In this document: positions 43,268 through 50,764 of the stretch, piece by piece
Layout: the number at the start of each line of letters is the position of its first letter
Numbering within the stretch: the stretch's first letter is position 1
Source: Glycomyces sp. TRM65418
Lineage (GTDB): Bacteria; Actinomycetota; Actinomycetes; Mycobacteriales; Micromonosporaceae
DNA length: 64,000 bases
NCBI RefSeq assembly: GCF_019710475.1
Contig: NZ_JAJFAX010000007.1
Span: 186,001 to 250,000, forward strand
Reading direction: 5' to 3'
Position numbers and translations under genes: made by a program
The notes under the pieces: model-generated
Told to the model about the DNA's origin: nothing
The model's database searches: none
What the model saw: only the letters and a program-made list of their open reading frames with translations

Positions 43268-43516
43268 GTGAGCGCGCAGGTGACGGTGCGGTACTTCGCG
43301 GGCGCGAAGGCGGCCGCGGGGCTCGGCGAGGAGCAGGTGAGCGCCGCGGACGTGGCCGAGCTGAAAGCGGTGCTGGGGCGGCGGCACGGTCCGGCGCTCG
43401 ACAAGGTGCTCGCCGTCTCGACCCTGCTCGTGGACGGCCTGGCCGCGAAGGACCCGTCGACCGCGCTCCCGGCGGGCGTCACGGTCGAGGTGCTGCCGCC
43501 GTTCGCGGGCGGCTGA
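43268..43516 (+). CDS. moaD: MoaD-family sulfur carrier (molybdopterin synthase small subunit)
   Basis: Ubiquitin-like sulfur carrier of 82 residues ending in the essential FAGG. GTG start 2 bases after the moaA stop, so it is in the same operon. The larger MoaE subunit is not nearby. Confidence 0.9.
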   Translation: MSAQVTVRYFAGAKAAAGLGEEQVSAADVAELKAVLGRRHGPALDKVLAVSTLLVDGLAAKDPSTALPAGVTVEVLPPFAGG

Positions 43517-43940
43517 CACGATCGCGGGGACGTGCGACGGGACAGGGAAGCCGCCGTTCGCGGACGCCCCGGCCGGCGGCTCGGCGACCCCGAGGCGGAT
43601 CGCACCCGGCCCGGCGAGGCGCTCACACCCGATCGCGGACAACCGTGACGAGGCCGGGCGCGACCGCGCTCGGCGACGCGGGCGTTCGGCGGTCGCACGA
43701 CGGCGGGGACGGCGGGGGCGGCGTGGTCCGGAAACGTGAAACGGGAAATTTCAGGATTCGTCCCAGCGCAGGCCCCTGTCCATGACCGTACGCTTCGGGT
43801 CCGACACGGTTCGCGGTCGACTCGTCGAGCCGCTCGGCGACCGCGCCCCGGGGCGGCGTGCGGGACCTCACATGAATGCCGGCCCCGGACAACCGGGAGC
43901 CGCTGGCTCGGGCACGGGGTCTGTCTGCGAGGATGCATAG
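43517..43940. other. Intergenic, no gene seen
   Basis: About 425 bases between moaD and the UvrD-like gene. The long minus-strand frame through it is a shadow of the next gene. No operator or hairpin stands out. Confidence 0.45.
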
Positions 43941-45140
43941 GTGCGCCGTCCTGATGAACGCAAGCAACCGCAGGTGGCGTCCCCGCTGTTCGAGCTCTCC
44001 GCCGACATGCGGACCACCGCCGAGCGGCGTCGCCGTTCGCACCGGTCCCACCACTCCAGGTACGTCCGCGAAGCCGTGCCCATGCCCGAACCGGCGCTGA
44101 CGACCCGGACCCCTGACCCGTGGCTGGAGTCCGCACCGCTCCTCACCGGCATGGACGAGGTCGGCGCGGGACTGCTCGACTCCCTGGACGCGATGCAGCG
44201 CGTCGCCGCCTCCGCCGGTCGCGGCCCCCTGCTCATCAACGCGTCCCCGGGCACCGGGAAGACGCATCTGCTCATCCGCCGGGTCGCCTACCTCGTGCAG
44301 GAACTGGGCGTGCCCGCACGCCAGTGCCTGGTCCTGGCGGCCTCCGCGCCCGGCGCGGCCCGCATCCGCCGCGAACTCGGTGCACTGATCGGCGGCGAGG
44401 CCGCCTCGATCACCGTCGCCGAATTCGACGACTTCGCCGCCGCCGCCCCGCCCGAACTGGGCCACGTCTTCGTCGACGACCTCCCGCGCATGCCGATGCG
44501 CCTGTTCCGCCAGGTCACCGAGCACCGCGGACCCGAAGCCGACATCACCGCCACCGGCGACCCCGACTCGGCGCTGTGCACGGGCGAGCCGGCGGCGTTC
44601 AGCGCGTTCAGCGAACAGTTCCCGCAGGCCCACGTCATGCGCCTCTCCCGCAACCACCGCAGCCCCGCCGCGGTCCTCGTGGCCGCCTCGCAGGTCATCG
44701 AGCCCATCAGCCGCGTCCCCGGGCGACTCGTCCAGCCCGAGCGCCCGGCCCTGGAGGGTTCGGGCATCGGGCGGTACTTCGCGGTGGACGCCGACGACGA
44801 GAAGCGCTTCGTCGAAGACCTCACCGATCGGCTCACCGACATGGGGGTCGCGTCGGAGGAGCTCGCGGTCATCGGACCCGACGGCATGTCCGTCGCCGAA
44901 GCCGCCGACGGCGAGTTCCGCGTGGTGTGCATCACCGGGATGACCGCCGAGGGCTGGCCGAACACGGCCGCCGCCCGCCGCGAGCTGTACGTGGCGCTCG
45001 GCCGCACCCGGGACCTGGTGTACGTGAGCCACACCGGCGCGGGCTCGCCCCTGCTGGCCGATGTGGACCAGGGGTTGTTCAGTCCTTTCGGGATGGTTCC
45101 GCAGGACCGTTCGGGTCCTGAGCAGCCGCGACTGCTGTAG
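43941..45140 (+). CDS. Reduced UvrD/PcrA-like helicase-fold protein
   Basis: A 399-residue SF1-helicase-like protein. Walker A is NASPGTGKTH (100-109); motif II region reads VFVDDLPRM (D179/D180), where canonical UvrD has DExQ; a GDPDSAL stretch follows as motif III; LSRNHRS (236-241) is motif IV-like; and YVALGRTRDLVYV near the end is motif VI with its arginine finger. Only about 280 residues separate the first and last motif, so most of the 1B and 2B subdomains are absent. ATP binding seems possible; DNA unwinding is doubtful. The N-terminal 60 residues are basic. GTG start with GAGG at about 9 bases. Confidence 0.75.
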   Translation: MRRPDERKQPQVASPLFELSADMRTTAERRRRSHRSHHSRYVREAVPMPEPALTTRTPDPWLESAPLLTGMDEVGAGLLDSLDAMQRVAASAGRGPLLINASPGTGKTHLLIRRVAYLVQELGVPARQCLVLAASAPGAARIRRELGALIGGEAASITVAEFDDFAAAAPPELGHVFVDDLPRMPMRLFRQVTEHRGPEADITATGDPDSALCTGEPAAFSAFSEQFPQAHVMRLSRNHRSPAAVLVAASQVIEPISRVPGRLVQPERPALEGSGIGRYFAVDADDEKRFVEDLTDRLTDMGVASEELAVIGPDGMSVAEAADGEFRVVCITGMTAEGWPNTAAARRELYVALGRTRDLVYVSHTGAGSPLLADVDQGLFSPFGMVPQDRSGPEQPRLL

Positions 45141-45251
45141 CGGGGAAACCGGCAGCCGCGCGGAGTTCCCACGCGATCACAACGGGATGCGCCACAATAG
45201 GCGGGTAACCGCACTCTGACGCTGAGCGCACCCGCGCGCTGGGAGGCCCCG

Positions 45252-46736
45252 ATGGAGCACACCGAAGAGGACACTGTGCCTCTGCACCGGACGGAGGCTT
45301 CAGGGTGGTCGCCGTTCGCGCCGCCAGGCGCGAACCACGAGCGCAGCGCGCCACCGGAAGTGAACGCCCAGTACAGCACCCCGGCGGACGCGGACCATGA
45401 GTCCGGCTCGCCCGAGGTGAACCGGCGGCACGGCGCCGCACCGGATGCGGACGCGCGGTTCGGCGCGCCCTCCGAGGCGAACCGGCGGCGCCACGCGCCT
45501 TCGGCAGTGCACCAGCAGCACAGCGCCCCTGAGGACGTGATGAACCAGCAGTACGGCCCCGGCGCCGATTCGATCCGCAACCCGCGCCAGGGCGACCACG
45601 TGCCGAGCACGCCGCCGCCGGTGGCGACGCCGATGCCGGGCTCCGAGCCCGCGCAGGAAGCGCCGACCTCCCGGTTCGAGACCCGCCCCGGCGGCGACGG
45701 CTGGCCCGTCCCGCCCGAGACCGCCCCGGCGGGCCGCCAGGTCGCCGTGCCCTCCCGCGTCCCGGTGCCGGTGTTCCCCGATCACGCCGGGGCGCTCGAG
45801 CGCATCGGCGTCACCGCCGACGACTTCTCCTCCCGCCGCGTCGTGCCGCCCCGCCCGCCCGTGGCCGAGACCGGCCTGCGCGGCGCGCTCCACCGCCTGA
45901 GCTTCGGCCTGGTCGCCCTGCCGCCCGGTCCACGCGAGCAGGCCCGGCAGCGCGCGGTGGAGACCGTGCGCCGCAACTTCGGCGGCCTGCGGCAGATCAC
46001 CGTCGTCAACCCCAAGGGCGGCGCGGGCAAGACCGTCGCGGTGCTCATGCTCGCCATGACCTTCGGCCGCCACCGCGGCGGCTACGTCCTCGCGTGGGAC
46101 AACAACGAGACGCAGGGGACCCTGGGGATGCGGGCCCAGCAGGACTTCCACGTGCGCACCGTGCGCGATCTGCTGCGGGACCTCGACCACTTCAAGGGCC
46201 CGACGGGTCGCATCGGGGACCTGTCGCAGTACGTGCGCGCGCAGGGCGGGGCGATGTTCGACGTGCTCGCCTCGGACGAGTCGGCCACGGCCGGGGAGAT
46301 GCTCACCTCGCAGGCGTTCGGCGACCTGCGGGAGGCCGTGTCCCGCTTCTACAAGCTCATCGTGGTCGACACGGGCAACAACGTGCGGGCGGCGAACTGG
46401 CAGGCGGCGATCGACGCGACCGACCAGCTGGTGGTGACGATGTCGGCCCGGAACGACTCGGCCGAGACGGCCGCGAGGATGCTCGACCACCTCGAGCAGA
46501 CCGGCAGGCGCGACCTGGTGCGCGGGGCGGTGTCGGTGGTGTCGATGCCCGCTCACCGCAAGGACGTGGACCTGCCCGCGGTGCAGCGGCACTTCGCGGC
46601 GCGCACGAGGGCGGTGCTGCTGGCGCCGTACGAGAAGCTGCTCGACTCGGGGGAGCCGATCCGCTACGACTCGTTGAGCAAGGCCTCGTCGGGGGCCTGG
46701 CTGCGGATCGCATCGGCGGTCGCCGAGGGCCTGTGA
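45252..46736 (+). CDS. ParA/MinD-like ATPase of the EspI group
   Basis: A 494-residue protein with a disordered N-terminal half and a ParA-like ATPase domain (about 245-494). Deviant Walker A NPKGGAGKT (253-261), VLAWDNNETQGTLG at the A' site and LIVVDTGNNVRAAN as Walker B. Residues about 25-100 are a degenerate tandem repeat of 11-16 residues around PxxNxxxxAP. This is the layout of EspI-like, ESX-associated ATPases of actinobacteria. ATG with GGGAGG 5 bases upstream. The last 73 bases overlap the 3' end of the TetR gene on the other strand. Confidence 0.82.
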   Translation: MEHTEEDTVPLHRTEASGWSPFAPPGANHERSAPPEVNAQYSTPADADHESGSPEVNRRHGAAPDADARFGAPSEANRRRHAPSAVHQQHSAPEDVMNQQYGPGADSIRNPRQGDHVPSTPPPVATPMPGSEPAQEAPTSRFETRPGGDGWPVPPETAPAGRQVAVPSRVPVPVFPDHAGALERIGVTADDFSSRRVVPPRPPVAETGLRGALHRLSFGLVALPPGPREQARQRAVETVRRNFGGLRQITVVNPKGGAGKTVAVLMLAMTFGRHRGGYVLAWDNNETQGTLGMRAQQDFHVRTVRDLLRDLDHFKGPTGRIGDLSQYVRAQGGAMFDVLASDESATAGEMLTSQAFGDLREAVSRFYKLIVVDTGNNVRAANWQAAIDATDQLVVTMSARNDSAETAARMLDHLEQTGRRDLVRGAVSVVSMPAHRKDVDLPAVQRHFAARTRAVLLAPYEKLLDSGEPIRYDSLSKASSGAWLRIASAVAEGL

Positions 46737-47332
46737 GCGGCGAGGAGCTCGACCAGGCCGGTCGCGGCGTCGGCCAGGCGGCGGTCGTCCTCGTCGGCGT
46801 GGCCGACGACGAGCGCGCCCTGGACGAACACGAGGGCGGTGCGGGCGAGCCGCTCGGGGTCGGCGGCGGCGTCCATCTCGCCGCGCTCGACCGCCCGTGC
46901 CAGGATCGCGGCGAGGTCGCGTTCGAGTTCGGTCCAGGCCTCCTGGACGCGGCGCATCGTGGCGGGGTCGTCGGCGAGCTCGACGGCGGCGCGCACGAGG
47001 AAGCCGCCCTCCTTCGAGTGGCGGATCACGACGTCGAGGAGGTCGCCCACCGCCCGGGGCGCGTCGAGGCGCTCGGCGGCGCCGTCGCCGCCCCGGTCGA
47101 GCGCGCGGTGCGCGATCGCACGCAGCTCGGGCTCGGTGTCCTCTCGGTAGCGGCCCAATGCCGTGATGTAGAGCTGGTGCTTGGAGCCGAATGCGGCGTA
47201 GAGCCCGGCGCGGTTCATGCCGGTGGCCGCGACGAGGTCCGACATGGAGGTCGCGGAGAACCCGCGCTCCAGGAAGACCCGTGTGGCGGCGCGCAGAACT
47301 CTGTCCAAATCGGCGTTCTTATTTCTGCTCAC
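46664..47332 (-). CDS. TetR-family transcriptional regulator
   Basis: A 222-residue TetR regulator. The N-terminal helix-turn-helix (about residues 12-52) reads LRAATRVFLERGFSATSMSDLVAATGMNRAGLYAAFGSK, shortened here to its ends: LRAATRVFLERGF and GLYAAFGSKHQLY. The ligand-binding half has the TetR_C pattern of regulators with LAALFAVERGEM-type helices (AILARAVERGEMD). It is divergent from the riboswitch-controlled B12 locus, so it may control it or itself. Start GTG 47332 is set by TACGGT 7 bases upstream with TTGACC 18 bases further up; a GTG at 47341 lies inside this promoter. Confidence 0.88.
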   Translation of the reverse strand: MSRNKNADLDRVLRAATRVFLERGFSATSMSDLVAATGMNRAGLYAAFGSKHQLYITALGRYREDTEPELRAIAHRALDRGGDGAAERLDAPRAVGDLLDVVIRHSKEGGFLVRAAVELADDPATMRRVQEAWTELERDLAAILARAVERGEMDAAADPERLARTALVFVQGALVVGHADEDDRRLADAATGLVELLAAHRPSATADAIRSQAPDEALLNES

Positions 47333-47339
47333 GTTGTGC

Positions 47340-47369
47340 ACCGTATCGACACCCGGCGCTACGGGTCAA
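47340..47369 (-). promoter_or_regulatory. tetR promoter, TTGACC-18-TACGGT
   Basis: On the minus strand TTGACC (47369-47364) and TACGGT (47345-47340) are separated by 18 bases. The -10 ends 7 bases before GTG 47332, so the mRNA is probably leaderless. Confidence 0.7.
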
Positions 47370-47385
47370 TAACCGGAAGGCGAGA

Positions 47386-47410
47386 GTTCACTCGCGAGAC
47401 GCGAGTGAAC
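47386..47410. promoter_or_regulatory. 25-bp palindrome, candidate TetR operator
   Basis: GTTCACTCGCG-AGA-CGCGAGTGAAC: 11-base perfect arms with a 3-base spacer. It lies 17 bases above the tetR -35 and 24 bases above the -35 of the B12 locus, so one dimer could influence both promoters. Confidence 0.75.
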
Positions 47411-47434
47411 GGCTGCACTGCGCGAGCGACCAGC

Positions 47435-47464
47435 TTGACACTCGGCGAAACCACCCGCGAGAAT
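47435..47464 (+). promoter_or_regulatory. Promoter of the B12 locus, TTGACA-18-GAGAAT
   Basis: TTGACA (47435-47440) and GAGAAT (47459-47464) with an 18-base spacer, directly before the cobalamin riboswitch. Confidence 0.65.
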
Positions 47465-47479
47465 GGGCCCAAACTGAAC

Positions 47480-47613
47480 AGGCGCCAGGCGGGGGAAGTC
47501 CGGTGAAAGGCCGGCGCTGACCCGCAACGGTAGTCGCGGTCGTCTCCGAACGACAGCCGAGCACCCTTCACGAGCTCGGTCCCCCGCGTGAGCCCGAATG
47601 CCCGCCGGTGCCG
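47480..47613 (+). ncRNA. Cobalamin riboswitch
   Basis: The conserved core is plain: GGGGAAGTCCGGTGAAAGG, then CCGGCGCTGACCCGCAACGGTA (47512-47532), the AGCCGAGCACCC region and the B12-box-like GAGCCCGAATGCCCGCC (about 47590-47606). Ends are estimated from flanking complementary GGCGCC/GGTGCC. A hairpin CGCCTGT/ACAGGCG at 47626-47647 follows and may be part of the expression platform; the mechanism (terminator or ribosome-site masking) is not clear. It should lower expression of the downstream locus when adenosylcobalamin or related forms are abundant. Confidence 0.92.
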
Positions 47614-47701
47614 CCCATCTGTCAACGCCTGTCGTGGTCTACAGGCGCTTGCGGCGCCGCCGCCTGCCCGAAGACCCACTCGCTCTAGGAAAGGTCAGGC
47701 A

Positions 47702-48919
47702 ATGCGCCACCTGTCCGGTCGACTGCTGGCCGCCGCCGCGGTCGTGCCCGTCACCGTCTTCGCCTCCGCCGCCCCTGCCGAGGCGCAGGACCCCTTCGCC
47801 CAGCCCGCCCACGCCGCGGCGTCCTGGCTCGTCGCCCAGTCCGACGGCACCTCGTGGAACGACGGGGACGTCTCGACCTCGCTGGAGGCGGTCATCGCGC
47901 TGGAGGCCGCCCGTGTCGGCGGCGACCACGTCCAGGCCACCCTCGAGTGGCTCAACGACACCGCCACCCTCACCCCGTACCTGTACCCGACGACGGAGGG
48001 CGCCGAGCCGACGCTCAGCGTGGGCGCGGCCGGGAAGGTCATGTTCACCGTCGCGACCGCCGGAGGCGACCCGACGAACTTCGGCGGGATCAAGCTCGCC
48101 GACGAGGTCACGGCCGCGCAGGCCGCGAACGGCACCTACGGCGACGGGACGGCCCTGTCCACTGCGTGGGCGGTGCTGGGCCTCTCGCGCACCGACCGCC
48201 CGGCGGGCGAGGAGGCCGCGTCCGGGTTCGCCGCGATCCAGTGCCCCGACGGCGGGTTCAACTTCATGGACGTCGACGGCGGCGACGACTGCGTCTCCGA
48301 CCCCGACACGACCGGGCTGGCCGCCTCGGCGCTGGCGACGCTCGACGGCGACGCCGCCGCGGCCTCGCTGACGGCGGCGGCGGACTGGCTGGAGTCGGCG
48401 CAGTCCGAGGACGGCGGCGTCGGCGGCGAGTACGGCGTCAACGCGAACTCGACGGCGATGGCCGCGCAGGCGTTCCTGGCCGCCGGCCGGGTCGACGCGG
48501 CCGAGCGCGCCGTGGCGTTCCTCCTCACGCTCCAGTTCGACTGCACCGGTGAAGTGCCGGGCGCGTTCAGGTACACCGACCCCGAGGGCGGGGACTTCGT
48601 GGAGGTCTCGCGCCTGCTGGCGACCGCGCAGGCGATGGTGCCGGTCGCGGGCCAGAACCTGGCGGAGTTGGACGCCACCGGCATCGAGGCCGGCGTGCCC
48701 GACAACGGCTGCGAGAGCGCCGTCGCCGGTGACGAGACCGCCGATGCTGTCGAGGACGACGGTTCGGCCGCGTGGCTGCCGTGGGTGATCGGCGCCGCCG
48801 TGGTGCTGCTGGCCGCGCTCATCATCGGCTTCGCGATGAAGCACCGCCGCAACGGCGGACCGTCCGCTGCGGACGGGTCCGGCGACGGCCGCGCGGACGA
48901 CGGCGCCGAGAAGCCGTAG
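47702..48919 (+). CDS. Surface alpha/alpha-barrel protein, intrinsic factor/transcobalamin alpha-domain-like
   Basis: A 405-residue protein: signal peptide (about 1-28, ending AEAQD), an extracytoplasmic domain of about 300 residues built from repeated helical hairpins (LSTAWAVLGL, DPDTTGLAASALATL, NANSTAMAAQAFLAAG) and a C-terminal membrane helix (WVIGAAVVLLAALIIGFAM) with a basic tail. Helical repeats of this kind occur in squalene-cyclase/prenyltransferase-fold proteins; the NxxSTxxAxQAL and DTTxLAxxAL patterns are also those of the alpha6/alpha6 barrel of intrinsic factor and transcobalamin. The riboswitch directly upstream makes cobalamin binding the best guess. ATG 47702 with AGGAAAGG upstream. 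Confidence 0.85.
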   Translation: MRHLSGRLLAAAAVVPVTVFASAAPAEAQDPFAQPAHAAASWLVAQSDGTSWNDGDVSTSLEAVIALEAARVGGDHVQATLEWLNDTATLTPYLYPTTEGAEPTLSVGAAGKVMFTVATAGGDPTNFGGIKLADEVTAAQAANGTYGDGTALSTAWAVLGLSRTDRPAGEEAASGFAAIQCPDGGFNFMDVDGGDDCVSDPDTTGLAASALATLDGDAAAASLTAAADWLESAQSEDGGVGGEYGVNANSTAMAAQAFLAAGRVDAAERAVAFLLTLQFDCTGEVPGAFRYTDPEGGDFVEVSRLLATAQAMVPVAGQNLAELDATGIEAGVPDNGCESAVAGDETADAVEDDGSAAWLPWVIGAAVVLLAALIIGFAMKHRRNGGPSAADGSGDGRADDGAEKP

Positions 48920-48960
48920 CGGCACGAGCAGCGAGCACGTGTTCCGCAGTGAACGAAGCG

Positions 48961-48995
48961 CAGGCGGCGCCCGCCCCACCGGCGGGCGCCGCCTG
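48961..48995 (+). other. Intercistronic 15-bp perfect hairpin
   Basis: CAGGCGGCGCCCGCC (48961-48975) and GGCGGGCGCCGCCTG (48981-48995) pair perfectly with a CCACC loop, 42 bases after the stop at 48919. It has no T-tract. It may reduce read-through into the downstream transporter genes or protect the upstream message. Confidence 0.8.
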
Positions 48996-49004
48996 CGCGC
49001 TGCC

Positions 49005-49631
49005 GTGCCCGGCTCCGGGGCGCGGCGTTCGGCGCTCGCCGCGGCCCGGTCGGCCCTGCTCGGGGGCCGCGCCGCCTGGACGGCGCTCCTGGTCGCCGCG
49101 CTCGCGGCGTTCGCGCCCGTCGCGCCCGCCGCCGCGAAGGACCCCTGCACCGGCGTCACCGTCGTGGTCGACTTCGGGACGCTCGCCGCCGAGCCCGCCA
49201 CCGGATGCGCCGCCGATCCCGAGAACGGCCTCGACGCGCTCGTGCAGGCCGGATTCTCCGTGACCGAGGTGGTCTCCATCCGCGGCATGGTCTGCCGGAT
49301 CGACGAGCTCCCCGAGATCGAGTGCGGCACCGCGCCGCCCGCCCTGAATTACTGGTCGTACTGGCGCGCCGACGCCGACGACGCCGAATGGACCTACTCC
49401 GCGGTCGGCGGCGGCGACGCCCGCCCCGAGGCGGGCGACGTCGAGGGCTGGGCCCTCGGCGACGGCTCGAGCCCGCCCGCGCTCACGCCGGCCGAAGCCG
49501 CCGCCTCCTCCAGTGCCGCCGAACCCGAAGCGGCGCAAGAGCGCTCCTTCACCTGGCTCATCGCCGTCGCCGCGCTCCTCGTCATCGCCGTGCTCGTGGT
49601 CTGGCGGCTCCGGCGCGACCGGCGCGCGTGA
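49005..49631 (+). CDS. DUF4430 membrane-anchored protein, transcobalamin beta-domain-like
   Basis: A 208-residue protein: signal peptide (hydrophobic about 24-44, ending APAAAKD), a domain of about 110 residues with NGLDALVQAGFSV and then YWSYWRAD...EWTYSAVGGG...GDVEGWALG, the mark of DUF4430, the domain that forms the C-terminal beta part of transcobalamin and intrinsic factor, and a C-terminal membrane helix. The start is uncertain: GTG 48939 would place the strong hairpin inside the coding sequence and give a very long n-region, so GTG 49005 is preferred; neither has a clear ribosome site. The stop overlaps the next start (GTGA). Confidence 0.85.
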   Translation: MPGSGARRSALAAARSALLGGRAAWTALLVAALAAFAPVAPAAAKDPCTGVTVVVDFGTLAAEPATGCAADPENGLDALVQAGFSVTEVVSIRGMVCRIDELPEIECGTAPPALNYWSYWRADADDAEWTYSAVGGGDARPEAGDVEGWALGDGSSPPALTPAEAAASSSAAEPEAAQERSFTWLIAVAALLVIAVLVVWRLRRDRRA

Positions 49632-50764
49632 CCGGGCGCGCCGCGATGCGAACGACGAAGCCGCCGCCCGAGGCCCGGGCCGCCGCGAACCGGCGCGCCG
49701 CCGCCCACCCGGTGGCCTGGTGGGGCTGGGCGCTGCTCCTCGCCACCGCCGCCGGCGGCACCGGGAACCCCTGGGTCCTCCTGCTCATCGTCGCCGTCGC
49801 CGGGCTCGTGGTCACGTGGTGCCGCGGCGACGAACCCTGGTCCGGCGCCTACCGGGTCTTCCTCTACATCGGACTCGGCGCGGTCGCCGTCCGCATGGCC
49901 TTCTACATCGTCTTCGGCGGAGCCGACGGCCCCACCGTCCTCCTCACCCTGCCCTCGGTCACGCTCCCGGACTGGGCGGCGGGCTTCCGGCTCGGCGGGA
50001 ACGTCACCGCCGAGGGCACGCTCGCCGCCGCCTACGACGGCCTGCGCCTGGCGACCCTCCTGGTCTGCATCGGCGCGGCCAACGCGCTCGCGAGCCCGCG
50101 CCGGCTGCTGCGCTCGGTCCCGGCCGCGCTCTACGAAGTGAGCGTCGCGGTCGTCGTCGCCCTGTCCGTCGCCCCCCAGCTGGTCGAGAGCGTCGGGCGG
50201 GTCCGCCGGGCGCGGGCGCTGCGTGGCAACACGAGCCGCAGCCCCGCGAACCTCATGCGCACGGTCGTCTCACCGGTCCTCCACGACGCGCTCGAACGCT
50301 CCCTCGCGCTCGCCGCGGCCATGGCCTCCCGCGGGTACGGCCGCGCCGCCGACGTCCCCGCCCCGGCCCGTCGCGCCACCAACGCGTTCCTCCTCACCGG
50401 ACTGGTCGGGCTGTGCGCGGGCGCGTACGCGCTCCTCGGCGCCGCCACCCCCGCGCCGCTCGCGTGGACCGTGGTCGCCTGCGGGGCCGCCGCCGCCGTC
50501 TTCGGGATCACCTTCGCCTCCAAGCGGGTCCCGCACACCCGCTACCGGCCCGACCGCTTCGGCCCGCGGGACTGGGCGGTGGTCGCCGCCGGTGCGGCGG
50601 CCGTCGCCGGGACCGTCCTCAGCGGCGTCTTCGAGCCGTCCGCGCTGTGGCCGGCCACGAACCCGCTGTCCGTCCCCGACCTGCCGCTGTGGGCCGCGGC
50701 CGGCGTGGTCATCGCCGCCGCCCCGGCCCTGCTCGCGCCGTCCTCACGAGGGGGAACACCATGA
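49628..50764 (+). CDS. ECF transporter transmembrane subunit EcfT
   Basis: A 378-residue membrane protein with about six to eight hydrophobic segments. The two coupling helices with Ala-Arg-Gly type motifs are visible: RRARALRGN and AAAMASRGYGRA. These contact the ATPases in all ECF transporters. The long N-terminal stretch (about 1-25) is basic. GTG start overlaps the stop of the DUF4430 gene; an ATG at 49646 is possible. Confidence 0.88.
   Translation: MTGRAAMRTTKPPPEARAAANRRAAAHPVAWWGWALLLATAAGGTGNPWVLLLIVAVAGLVVTWCRGDEPWSGAYRVFLYIGLGAVAVRMAFYIVFGGADGPTVLLTLPSVTLPDWAAGFRLGGNVTAEGTLAAAYDGLRLATLLVCIGAANALASPRRLLRSVPAALYEVSVAVVVALSVAPQLVESVGRVRRARALRGNTSRSPANLMRTVVSPVLHDALERSLALAAAMASRGYGRAADVPAPARRATNAFLLTGLVGLCAGAYALLGAATPAPLAWTVVACGAAAAVFGITFASKRVPHTRYRPDRFGPRDWAVVAAGAAAVAGTVLSGVFEPSALWPATNPLSVPDLPLWAAAGVVIAAAPALLAPSSRGGTP

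Noticed and set aside
45310-45560. DNA-level tandem repeat in the EspI-like gene
   Set aside because: The repeat is only seen loosely at the protein level; the DNA units differ too much in length and sequence to call a repeat array.
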